The notes under the pieces are model-generated. The model searched no databases. It worked only from the letters and a program-made list of their open reading frames with translations, and had not been told where the DNA came from. Positions 1 to 6,157 of a stretch of 13,721 bases of DNA are shown here, piece after piece. The stretch covers positions 1 to 13,721 of the forward strand of contig SFHN01000017.1 in assembly GCA_004555635.1 (NCBI GenBank), in the 5' to 3' direction. This DNA is from [Eubacterium] saphenum (GTDB lineage: Bacteria; Bacillota; Clostridia; Oscillospirales; Ruminococcaceae). Numbering within the stretch: position 1 is the stretch's first letter; every line of letters begins with the position of its first letter. Both the position numbers and the translations under genes were made by a program.

Positions 1-294
1 AAGCAGATAAAGGCGGTTTATGATATGTCTGTCGAAAAGGGCGCGGAAAACTACGACAACGCCATAGAAGAGGACTTTGACGAAAACCGCCGCCTTGTGC
101 GTATGGGCAGGCAGCTTCCGCCGTTTGACGCGGAGTGGTACAAGAGCTATATTTATACGCACGTTCCCGAGCTTGCCGCGATAAACAACCGCAATCTGTT
201 TCTCGCGGGCAGCGTTGACGTGCTCTTTGCGCTCTATTACAGCAGGCTGAGCGAATTGCTGGAGGGTCTGCTTACAGAACTTTCGGAGAATTAA
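1..294 (+). CDS. C-terminal part of an unrecognised protein (5' end outside window)
   Basis: The frame is open from base 1 to the TAA at 292-294, so this is the last 97 codons of a gene that begins upstream of the window. An ATG at 25 exists, but no ribosome binding site precedes it, so I do not treat it as the start. The visible piece is soluble-looking, charged in its first half (EEDFDENRR) and hydrophobic-helical in its second half (LFALYYSRLSELLEGLL). I do not recognise a family and assign no function. It lies 42 nt upstream of the DegV gene in the same direction, with no convincing terminator between, so it may be the first visible member of that operon. Confidence 0.7.
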   Translation, partial: KQIKAVYDMSVEKGAENYDNAIEEDFDENRRLVRMGRQLPPFDAEWYKSYIYTHVPELAAINNRNLFLAGSVDVLFALYYSRLSELLEGLLTELSEN

Positions 295-336
295 GCTAAA
301 AGGCTTTAGCATAAAAATTATGAAAGGAAAAGGCTT

Positions 337-1188
337 ATGTCAAAAGTAAAGATTTGTGCAGACAGCGTATGCGACCTGTCGGAGGAACTTAAGGCGCGGT
401 ATGATATCAGCGTTGTTCCCTTTTATGTAACAAAGGGCGACGAAACCCTCCGCGACGGCGTTGAGATAGGTCAGAAAGAGGTTTTTGATTACTATCGTTC
501 GACGGGGAAACTCTGCAAGACGGGCGCGGTAAACGTATCCGACTTCGAGGAGTTTTTCAGGGAGCAGCTAAAGGGCTGCGACGAGCTGATTATCATCACG
601 ATAAGCGCGGAGTTTTCGAGCTGCTATCAGAACGCCTGCATTGCAGCGGACGAGGTTGAGGAATACGGCAAGGTTTATGTCGTTGACTCGCGCAATCTCT
701 CGACGGGCGAGGGTCTTGTCGCGGTGTCTGCGGCAAAGCTGGCGCAGCAGGGGCTTTGTGCGCAGGAAATCGTTGCAAAGCTGCGAAGCGACATTATTCC
801 TAAGGTTGACGCAAGCTTCTTTGTCGCAAACGTGGAGTATCTTCACAAGGGCGGCAGGTGCTCGACAATCGCGGCTCTCGGCGCAAATCTGCTGAAGCTT
901 AAGCCCTGCATAGACGTTATCGGCGGAAAGATGACGGTAACCAAGAAATACCGCGGCAGCATCGAGAAAACCATAGTTGATTATGTAAAGGACAGGCTGT
1001 CGGGCGTTGATGTTGACGAGGAGCTTATATTCATCACCCACACAACCTCCGAGAAAAACGTAATGCTTACTGCGGACGAGGTTAAGAAGTACAAGCAGTT
1101 CAGGGAAATTGCCGTAACGGATGCGGGCTGCACGGTTGCGTGCCACTGCGGCGAGGATACGCTGGGCGTTCTGTTTATTAGGAAGTAA
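337..1188 (+). CDS. DegV family protein (fatty-acid-binding, FakB-like)
   Basis: The product has 283 residues, the normal DegV length. The opening KICADSVCDLS matches the family's DS-T-DL start. S94 in the EFSSCYQNA segment sits where DegV proteins read SGTYQSA, and HKGGR (170-174) matches the family signature. The end, ACHCGEDTLG, replaces the usual H-T-GPG-LG. Proteins of this family bind a single fatty acid and, as FakB, present it to the kinase FakA for phosphorylation into phospholipid synthesis. No signal peptide or membrane segment is seen. The usual TSQPS lipid-contact motif is degenerate (KTGAVNVSDF), and the protein is rich in cysteine. An AAAGGA at 323-328, 8 nt before the ATG, fixes the start. 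Family assignment is firm; ligand and partner are inferred. Confidence 0.92.
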   Translation: MSKVKICADSVCDLSEELKARYDISVVPFYVTKGDETLRDGVEIGQKEVFDYYRSTGKLCKTGAVNVSDFEEFFREQLKGCDELIIITISAEFSSCYQNACIAADEVEEYGKVYVVDSRNLSTGEGLVAVSAAKLAQQGLCAQEIVAKLRSDIIPKVDASFFVANVEYLHKGGRCSTIAALGANLLKLKPCIDVIGGKMTVTKKYRGSIEKTIVDYVKDRLSGVDVDEELIFITHTTSEKNVMLTADEVKKYKQFREIAVTDAGCTVACHCGEDTLGVLFIRK

Positions 1189-1237
1189 TCTGTACAACCC
1201 GCCAACGCATACACTTTTCCAAAAGAGAGGTGTTATT

Positions 1238-1729
1238 ATGAGGCAGGTCAGCAGATTTGCATTTTTCGAGCAGGAAACCCCCGCACTTATCGCGGCGGTT
1301 CGCGGCAGCGCGGATTACCCCGACGTAAGAGGCGAGGTTCACGCGTTCTGGCTGCCGGACGAGATTTTTTTGCAGATGGAGTTCACGGGGATTCCGCCGT
1401 CAAGGGTTATGGGACTGCACATTCACAGCGGTCTTGCCTGCGGCGTTGCGTCGGCGCCCGAGCTTTTTTCCGAGGCGGGCGGGCATTTCACCGTCTGCGA
1501 GGAGGGAATGTGGTGCAGCCGCCACCCTTATCACGCGGGCGACCTGCCGCCGCTGTTCTCCGACGAATACGGAAACGCGTTTGCGCAGGTGTTTATCGAC
1601 CGCACGAACGTCCGCGAGGTGTCGGGAAAACCGATTGTTGTTCACGCAATGCCCGACGACTTCAAAACGCAGCCTGCGGGCGCGTCTGGAGTACGATTAG
1701 CCTGCGGGCTTCTTGCGGAAAACCTATAA
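1238..1729 (+). CDS. Cu/Zn superoxide dismutase-like protein, no signal peptide
   Basis: The 163-residue product carries the complete ligand pattern of Cu/Zn superoxide dismutase: H61 and H63 in GLHIHSG, H83 in GGHF, H96 and H99 with D102 in RHPYHAGDLPP, H136 in VVHAMPDDF, and the C-terminal GVRLACGLL with the conserved Arg (153) and Cys (156). C68 could be the disulfide partner. This family converts superoxide to oxygen and peroxide. Bacterial SodC proteins are normally exported, but here the N-terminus (MRQVSRFAFFEQETPALIAA) has no signal peptide, so the protein should stay in the cytoplasm. GAGAGG at 1225-1230, 7 nt upstream, supports this ATG over upstream in-frame codons. It sits between degV and ahcY in a same-strand run. 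Activity is not proven by sequence; some family members are metal-binding only. Confidence 0.88.
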   Translation: MRQVSRFAFFEQETPALIAAVRGSADYPDVRGEVHAFWLPDEIFLQMEFTGIPPSRVMGLHIHSGLACGVASAPELFSEAGGHFTVCEEGMWCSRHPYHAGDLPPLFSDEYGNAFAQVFIDRTNVREVSGKPIVVHAMPDDFKTQPAGASGVRLACGLLAENL

Positions 1730-1755
1730 AAAGCGAAAGAAAGAGGAATATCAAA

Positions 1756-3012
1756 ATGGCAAGCGAAATCAGAAACGAGGCGCTGTGGGAAAGCGGCGCG
1801 AGAAAAATTGCGTGGGTAAAGAGAAATATGCCCCTGCTTAACGGCATTGAAAAGGAGTTTTCCGAAACCAAGCCGTTTGCGGGGCTGCGCGTTGCGCTGT
1901 CGGTTCATCTTGAGGCAAAGACCGCGTATCTGTGCAAGGTGCTTGCGGCGGGCGGCGCAGAGATGTACGTTACGGGCAGCAATCCGCTTTCTACGCAGGA
2001 CGACGTTGCGGCGGCGCTGGTTCACGACGGGCTTAACGTTTTCGCATGGTATGACGCGACAGACGATGAATACCACCGCCACATCTCCCGCGTAATTGAC
2101 GCGCGCCCCAACATCATCATCGACGACGGCGGCGACCTTGTAAACTTGATACATAACGAGCGCCCCGAGCTTATCCCCGAGGTAATCGGCGGCTGCGAGG
2201 AAACCACCACCGGCATTATCCGCCTCAAGGCAATGGACAAGGCGGGAGAGCTTAAGTTCCCGATGGTTCTCGTAAACGACGCAGACTGCAAGCACCTGTT
2301 CGACAACCGCTACGGCACGGGTCAGTCGGTCTGGGACGGCATAAACCGCACAACAAACCTTATCGTTGCGGGTAAAAACGTTGTCGTTGCGGGCTACGGC
2401 TGGTGCGGCAAGGGCGTTGCAATGCGCGCAAAGGGACTTGGCGCGGAGGTTATCGTCACCGAAATCGACCCGATAAAGGCAATGGAAGCGGTTATGGACG
2501 GCTTTAAGGTTATGCCTATGCGTGAGGCAGCGAAAATAGGCGACTTTTTCGTAACGGTTACGGGCTGCGCCGACGTTATCGGCGAGGAAGCCTTTATGAA
2601 TATGAAGGACGGCGCAATCTGCTGCAACGCGGGTCACTTTGATGTCGAGGTGAATATGGCAAAGCTGCGCGAGATTTCAACCGAAAGCTACACCGCGCGC
2701 AACAACATTATGGGCTATAAGCTCCCCAACGGAAACACCGTTTTCGTTATCGCAGAGGGCAGGCTCGTAAACCTCGCAGCGGGCGACGGTCACCCCGCCG
2801 AGATTATGGATATGAGCTTTGCTATTCAGGCGCTTTCTGCCGAGTATATCGCTTCGACAAAGGGCGTTTCCCGCGAGCTTGGCAATATGACGGTTAACGT
2901 TCCGAGAAGCATTGACCGAAAGGTCGCCGAGCGCAAGCTTGCAGCGTGGGGCGTCGAGGTAGATCACCTTACTCCCGAGCAGGAGAAGTATCTCGGAAGC
3001 TGGGAAGTGTAA
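1756..3012 (+). CDS. ahcY: S-adenosylhomocysteine hydrolase, archaeal/Thermotoga-type
   Basis: The 418-residue enzyme matches adenosylhomocysteinase throughout. It reversibly splits S-adenosylhomocysteine into homocysteine and adenosine, removing the product inhibitor of methyltransferases. Visible active-site elements are H51, the DDGGD motif (123-127), E149 in CEETTTG, and K179 with D183-N184 in NDADCKHLFDN. The NAD-binding loop is GYGWCGKG (213-220). The loop reads GYGWCGKG rather than the GYGDVGKG of animal and most proteobacterial enzymes, and the C-terminus ends in EKYLGSWEV without the KPDHYRY tail. Both features resemble archaeal and Thermotoga enzymes, some of which prefer S-inosylhomocysteine. 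The start at 1756 aligns with family N-termini; an open frame extends upstream to 1510 but overlaps the SOD gene. Tam follows after only 3 nt. Confidence 0.95.
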   Translation: MASEIRNEALWESGARKIAWVKRNMPLLNGIEKEFSETKPFAGLRVALSVHLEAKTAYLCKVLAAGGAEMYVTGSNPLSTQDDVAAALVHDGLNVFAWYDATDDEYHRHISRVIDARPNIIIDDGGDLVNLIHNERPELIPEVIGGCEETTTGIIRLKAMDKAGELKFPMVLVNDADCKHLFDNRYGTGQSVWDGINRTTNLIVAGKNVVVAGYGWCGKGVAMRAKGLGAEVIVTEIDPIKAMEAVMDGFKVMPMREAAKIGDFFVTVTGCADVIGEEAFMNMKDGAICCNAGHFDVEVNMAKLREISTESYTARNNIMGYKLPNGNTVFVIAEGRLVNLAAGDGHPAEIMDMSFAIQALSAEYIASTKGVSRELGNMTVNVPRSIDRKVAERKLAAWGVEVDHLTPEQEKYLGSWEV

Positions 3013-3015
3013 AAA

Positions 3016-3786
3016 ATGGCTGATTGGAGCAGTGCGCAGTACCTGAAGTTTTCGGCGCAGCGAACGCAGCCCGCAATCGACCTTGCGACGCGTATTCCGC
3101 TTGAAAATCCCGCAGAAATAATAGATATCGGCTGCGGTCCCGGAAACAGCACCGCCGTTCTTAGAAGCAGATTTCCGTCGGCGCATATTGTCGGCTGCGA
3201 CAGTTCGCCCGATATGATAAATGCCGCAAAAGCGGCATACCGTGATATTGATTTTATGCTCGCAGAGGTGCCACGGGAGCTTTCGGGACTTGAGGGGCGG
3301 TTTGATGTTGTGTTCTCAAACGCCTGCATACAGTGGATTCCAAACCACAGGGAGCTGCTGCCCGCGCTTATGGCGCTGCTGAAAAAGGGCGGCGTGCTTG
3401 CCGTGCAGATACCGATGAATTACGACGAGCCTATACACCGCATAATCGGCGAGCTTGCCGAGAGCGCTGAGTGGCGCGAAAAGCTAGGCTGTCTGCGTTT
3501 TTTTCACACGCTTACGCAAAGCGAATATTTCGATTTGCTCAGAGAAAACGCCTCGGATTTCGAGATTTGGCAGACGACCTATTTCCACCGTATGCCGTCG
3601 CACGACAGCATAATGGAGTGGTACAAGGGAACAGGGCTGCGCCCCTATCTTAACGCGCTGGACGGCGGTGACGCAGAGAAATTTCTCCTTGCGGTCAAAG
3701 CGCGGGTTATACAAGAGTATCCGAAGCAAGCAAACGGCGAGATAATTTTCAGGTTCCCGCGGTTTTTCTTTATCGCGGAGAAATGA
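3016..3786 (+). CDS. tam: Class I SAM methyltransferase, trans-aconitate methyltransferase-like
   Basis: The 256-residue protein follows E. coli Tam along its whole length: the MADWSSAQYLKFSAQRTQPA opening, SAM motif I IDIGCGPGNST (36-46), acidic motif II VGCDSSPDM with D62, the FSNACIQWIPNH segment, and late blocks matching TTYFHRMPSH, TGLRPYL and FPRFFFIAEK. Tam methylates trans-aconitate, an inhibitor of aconitase formed spontaneously from cis-aconitate, producing SAH. The ATG is 3 nt after the ahcY stop with only a weak GGAAG upstream, so translation is probably coupled to ahcY. That coupling puts the producer and the remover of SAH under one control. Substrate is inferred from similarity; a related small carboxylic acid is possible. 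Confidence 0.85.
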   Translation: MADWSSAQYLKFSAQRTQPAIDLATRIPLENPAEIIDIGCGPGNSTAVLRSRFPSAHIVGCDSSPDMINAAKAAYRDIDFMLAEVPRELSGLEGRFDVVFSNACIQWIPNHRELLPALMALLKKGGVLAVQIPMNYDEPIHRIIGELAESAEWREKLGCLRFFHTLTQSEYFDLLRENASDFEIWQTTYFHRMPSHDSIMEWYKGTGLRPYLNALDGGDAEKFLLAVKARVIQEYPKQANGEIIFRFPRFFFIAEK

Positions 3787-3808
3787 CGTCAAAACAGGAG
3801 GCTTTATT

Positions 3809-4648
3809 ATGAACGAAGTTTTTGAAAAGCTGATGAAGTGCTATGTGTCCGCGGAAAAGAAGATTTCATTCAAACCCGAGATTGCGCTTATCCTCGGCAG
3901 CGGTCTGGGAGATTATGCAGACACGATGGACGTTAAGGAAACGTTGGATTACAGCGAGCTTGAGGGCTTCCCGATTTCGACGGCGCCCGGGCACAAGGGG
4001 CGCTTTGTGTTCGGCTATGCGGGCGGCGTGCCGATTGTCGCTATGCAGGGCAGGGTGCACTACTACGAGGGGTACAGCGTTCAGGACGTTGTGCTTCCTA
4101 CGCGGCTGATGAAGCTTATGGGCGCGAAAACGCTGTTCCTCACAAACGCCGCGGGCGGAATAAACCCGTCGTTTAACGCGGGCGATTTTATGCTAATCAC
4201 CGACCACATCTCGTCGTTTGTCCCCTCGCCGCTTATCGGCGCGAACATTGACGAGCTTGGCGTAAGATTTCCCGATATGTCCGAGGTGTATTCCCGCAAG
4301 CTTCGCAGGATAATCACCGAAAGCGCCGCAAAGGCGGGCGTTCCGCTGAAAAGCGGAATTTACGTTCAGACCACGGGTCCGAACTACGAAACCCCCGCCG
4401 AAATCAGAATGTACGGCAGGCTTGGCGCGGACGCTGTCGGAATGTCCACCGCGATTGAAGCGATGGCGGCAAACCACGCGGGTATGGAGGTCTGCGGCAT
4501 AAGCTGCATTTCCAACCTCGCTGCGGGCATTTCCTCCAACCCCCTCACTCACGCGGAGGTTCAGGAAACCGCCGACAGAGTTGCGCCCCTGTTCAAAAAG
4601 CTGGTTACGCAGGCAATCGCGGATATCCACGCCGCAGGGAACGCGTAA
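3809..4648 (+). CDS. punA: Purine nucleoside phosphorylase (trimeric, inosine/guanosine type)
   Basis: The 279-residue enzyme belongs to the PNP/MTAP family. It phosphorolyses purine nucleosides to free base and ribose-1-phosphate in the cytoplasm. Phosphate-site motifs are ILGSGLG (S31), GHKGRF (H62) and GRVHYYEGY (R82, H84). The NAAGGIN loop follows at 113-119. Base and sugar recognition are seen in TGPNYETPAE (E194), VGMSTAIE (M212) and ISCISNLAAG, where N236 corresponds to the Asn of human PNP that selects 6-oxopurines. Inosine and guanosine are therefore the likely substrates, not adenosine. AGGAGG at 3796-3801 lies 7 nt before the ATG, and the gene follows tam by 22 nt. It is last in the run and is followed by a terminator. 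Confidence 0.95.
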   Translation: MNEVFEKLMKCYVSAEKKISFKPEIALILGSGLGDYADTMDVKETLDYSELEGFPISTAPGHKGRFVFGYAGGVPIVAMQGRVHYYEGYSVQDVVLPTRLMKLMGAKTLFLTNAAGGINPSFNAGDFMLITDHISSFVPSPLIGANIDELGVRFPDMSEVYSRKLRRIITESAAKAGVPLKSGIYVQTTGPNYETPAEIRMYGRLGADAVGMSTAIEAMAANHAGMEVCGISCISNLAAGISSNPLTHAEVQETADRVAPLFKKLVTQAIADIHAAGNA

Positions 4649-4670
4649 CGCCGTTTTAATTGTTTTCAGC

Positions 4671-4702
4671 GCCGCTTCCGACGAAAATCGGGGGCGGCTT
4701 TT
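4671..4702 (+). terminator. Rho-independent terminator after punA
   Basis: A 10-bp GC-rich stem (4671-4680 with 4689-4698, two G-U pairs) closes over an 8-base loop and is followed by TTTT. It lies 22 nt after the punA stop and would end the left operon before the cmk promoter. Confidence 0.75.
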
Positions 4703-4718
4703 CCCTTTGGAAAAAACT

Positions 4719-4742
4719 GTCGGTTTTTTTGTCGGTTTTTTT
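4719..4742 (+). repeat. Tandem 12-bp repeat with T7 tracts upstream of cmk promoter
   Basis: Two exact head-to-tail copies of GTCGGTTTTTTT occupy 4719-4730 and 4731-4742 and end 11 bp before the -35 hexamer. They may serve as an A/T-rich upstream promoter element, or may be the residue of replication slippage. A preceding A6 run (4711-4716) can pair with the first T tract. Confidence 0.7.
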
Positions 4743-4753
4743 CTCGAAAACAC

Positions 4754-4783
4754 TTGACAATTGTATTCCGTTTGTGGTATACT
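4754..4783 (+). promoter_or_regulatory. Promoter of the cmk-plsC-ispH/rpsA operon
   Basis: A perfect -35 TTGACA (4754-4759) and a -10 TATACT (4778-4783) are separated by 18 bp. TGG directly before the -10 makes it an extended -10 promoter. Transcription would start near 4790, leaving an untranslated leader of about 90 nt. Confidence 0.85.
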
Positions 4784-4789
4784 GTAATA

Positions 4790-4880
4790 GTGAATTTGTC
4801 GGAAAGGGGGAATTGTACCCTTTTCGGGAAAATACGCACAGATTTTGAAAGCGCTTTTGCTTTCGTTTTGGAGAAAGCCG
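4790..4880 (+). promoter_or_regulatory. Structured 5' leader of the cmk operon
   Basis: The leader between the predicted start of transcription and the cmk ATG can form two hairpins. One is a 10-bp stem with two G-U pairs (4799-4808 with 4818-4827, 9-base loop). The other is a 6-bp stem (4847-4852 with 4859-4864) ending just before the GGAG ribosome binding site at 4870-4873. The second contains the palindrome AAAGCGCTTT (4848-4857), which also resembles the core of a CcpA cre site. I recognise no known riboswitch. Because the operon ends in a ribosomal protein S1 domain, autoregulation at this leader is conceivable but unproven. Confidence 0.45.
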
Positions 4881-5555
4881 ATGTCAGATAATTTCGTTTC
4901 TGTCGCAATAGACGGGCCTGTCGGTGCGGGAAAAAGCTCGATAGCGCGTGCCGCTGCCGCAAGGCTTGGATTCATATACGTCGATACGGGCGCGCTTTAC
5001 CGCGCGGTTGGGTTATACTGCCGCAGAAGCGGCGCAGACCTCACAAAGCCCGATGAGATTTCCGCGCGGCTTCCCGACATCTCGCTTGCTATCCGCCTGA
5101 TTGACGGTACGCAGCACGTTTTCCTTAACGGAGAGGACGTTTCCGAGGAGATAAGGCTTCCAGAGATTTCGATGGCTGCGTCTGCGGTTTCCGCCGTTCC
5201 CGAGGTTCGGGCGGCGCTGCTTGACATTCAGCGCGGCTTCGCAAAAACCGACAGCGTCATTATGGACGGGCGGGATATAGGCACGGTTGTTCTGCCGAAC
5301 GCGCAGGTTAAGATTTTCCTGACCGCCGCTCCCGAAATCCGCGCAAAGCGCCGCTATGACGAGCTTGTCGCAAAGGGAAAGACCGTTACTTTCGACGAGG
5401 TTCTGGCTGACCTCAACGAGAGGGATTACAACGACAGCCACCGCGCAGCCGCTCCGCTAAAACAGGCGGACGACGCAGTGCTTGCCGATACATCGGGGCT
5501 TGATTTCGGGCAGTCGGTTGAGTTGGTGTGCGGGATTATAAAGGAGAAGCTCTGA
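4881..5555 (+). CDS. cmk: Cytidylate kinase
   Basis: The 224-residue enzyme phosphorylates CMP and dCMP with ATP. The P-loop is DGPVGAGKSS (11-20). Nucleotide-binding motifs follow: VDTGALYRA (34-42), MDGRDIGT (128-135) with R131 and D132, the KRRYDEL lid region (156-162) and RDYNDSHRAAAPL (181-193). The length is standard. An in-frame ATG lies further upstream at 4845, but the ATG at 4881 is preferred: it has GGAG 7 nt upstream and begins MSDNFVSVAIDGP like the family. It is the first gene of an operon; its TGA overlaps the plsC ATG by one base (TGATG). Pairing of cmk with rpsA is a widely conserved bacterial arrangement. Confidence 0.96.
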   Translation: MSDNFVSVAIDGPVGAGKSSIARAAAARLGFIYVDTGALYRAVGLYCRRSGADLTKPDEISARLPDISLAIRLIDGTQHVFLNGEDVSEEIRLPEISMAASAVSAVPEVRAALLDIQRGFAKTDSVIMDGRDIGTVVLPNAQVKIFLTAAPEIRAKRRYDELVAKGKTVTFDEVLADLNERDYNDSHRAAAPLKQADDAVLADTSGLDFGQSVELVCGIIKEKL

Positions 5556-6157
5556 TGTTTTACTCCATCGCACGCGAGCTGGTGCGATTTATTTACCACA
5601 TTGTTTTTCACATAACGCTGGTCGGCAAGGAGAATATTCCTGCCGAAAAGGGCAGATTTATTATAGCGTCAAACCACGTTTCCAACAACGACCCTCCCGT
5701 CATCGGAATTATGTTCCGCGGCAAGTACAGTTTTATGGCGAAGGAGGAGCTGTTTAAGAACAAGCTGTTCGCGTGGCTCATAAGACGCCTCGGCGCTTTT
5801 CCCGTAAAGCGCGGCGCGGGCGACGGCTCTGCTATTCAGAACGCGCTTAAAAGCCTCGAAAACGGGCGGATTTTCGTTATCTTCCCCGAGGGCACGCGCT
5901 CAAAGGACGGCGAGCTTGGCAGGGCAAAGAGCGGAGTTACGCTCATTGCGGCGCAGGCGAAGGTTCCCGTTGTCCCCGTGTTCATCAAATACGGGCGCAA
6001 GAAGTTCCGCAGAAATATCGTTGTTTCCGTCGGAGAAAAGATTCCCGCGGAGAGATTCGATGTTGACATTTCCGACAAGCGTATGCTTAAGGAAGTAAGC
6101 GGGACGATAATGGGCGAGATTGAAAAGCTTAAGGAGAACGCTCCCGATGCGGATTGA
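5555..6157 (+). CDS. plsC: 1-acyl-sn-glycerol-3-phosphate acyltransferase
   Basis: The 200-residue protein has the four acyltransferase blocks in order: NHVSNND (HX4D, H41 and D46), GAFPVKR (80-86), FPEGTRS (110-116) and VPVVPV (137-142). It transfers an acyl chain to lysophosphatidic acid to give phosphatidic acid, the branch point of phospholipid synthesis, at the inner face of the membrane. Its hydrophobic N-terminus (about residues 10-22) may serve as a membrane-association helix. AAGGAG at 5541-5546, 8 nt upstream, marks the start, which overlaps the cmk stop by one base. Its last 11 bases overlap ispH. The same gene order occurs in other Clostridia. Confidence 0.93.
   Translation: MFYSIARELVRFIYHIVFHITLVGKENIPAEKGRFIIASNHVSNNDPPVIGIMFRGKYSFMAKEELFKNKLFAWLIRRLGAFPVKRGAGDGSAIQNALKSLENGRIFVIFPEGTRSKDGELGRAKSGVTLIAAQAKVPVVPVFIKYGRKKFRRNIVVSVGEKIPAERFDVDISDKRMLKEVSGTIMGEIEKLKENAPDAD

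Noticed and set aside
295..310. Small hairpin GCTAAA-AGGC-TTTAGC between the first partial gene and degV, as a terminator
   Set aside because: The stem is only 6 bp and A/T-rich, and no T run follows.
1510..1755. N-terminal extension of the SAH hydrolase frame
   Set aside because: It overlaps the SOD gene in another frame, and the family N-terminus matches the ATG at 1756.
1642..2637. 331-codon minus-strand frame opposite ahcY
   Set aside because: It is a shadow of ahcY, whose active-site and NAD motifs are intact. Its composition is unlike a natural protein and it has no start signals.
4660..4848. 62-codon plus-strand frame between punA and cmk as a leader peptide or small gene
   Set aside because: It spans the punA terminator and the cmk promoter and begins upstream of the transcription start, so it cannot be a leader peptide of the operon.
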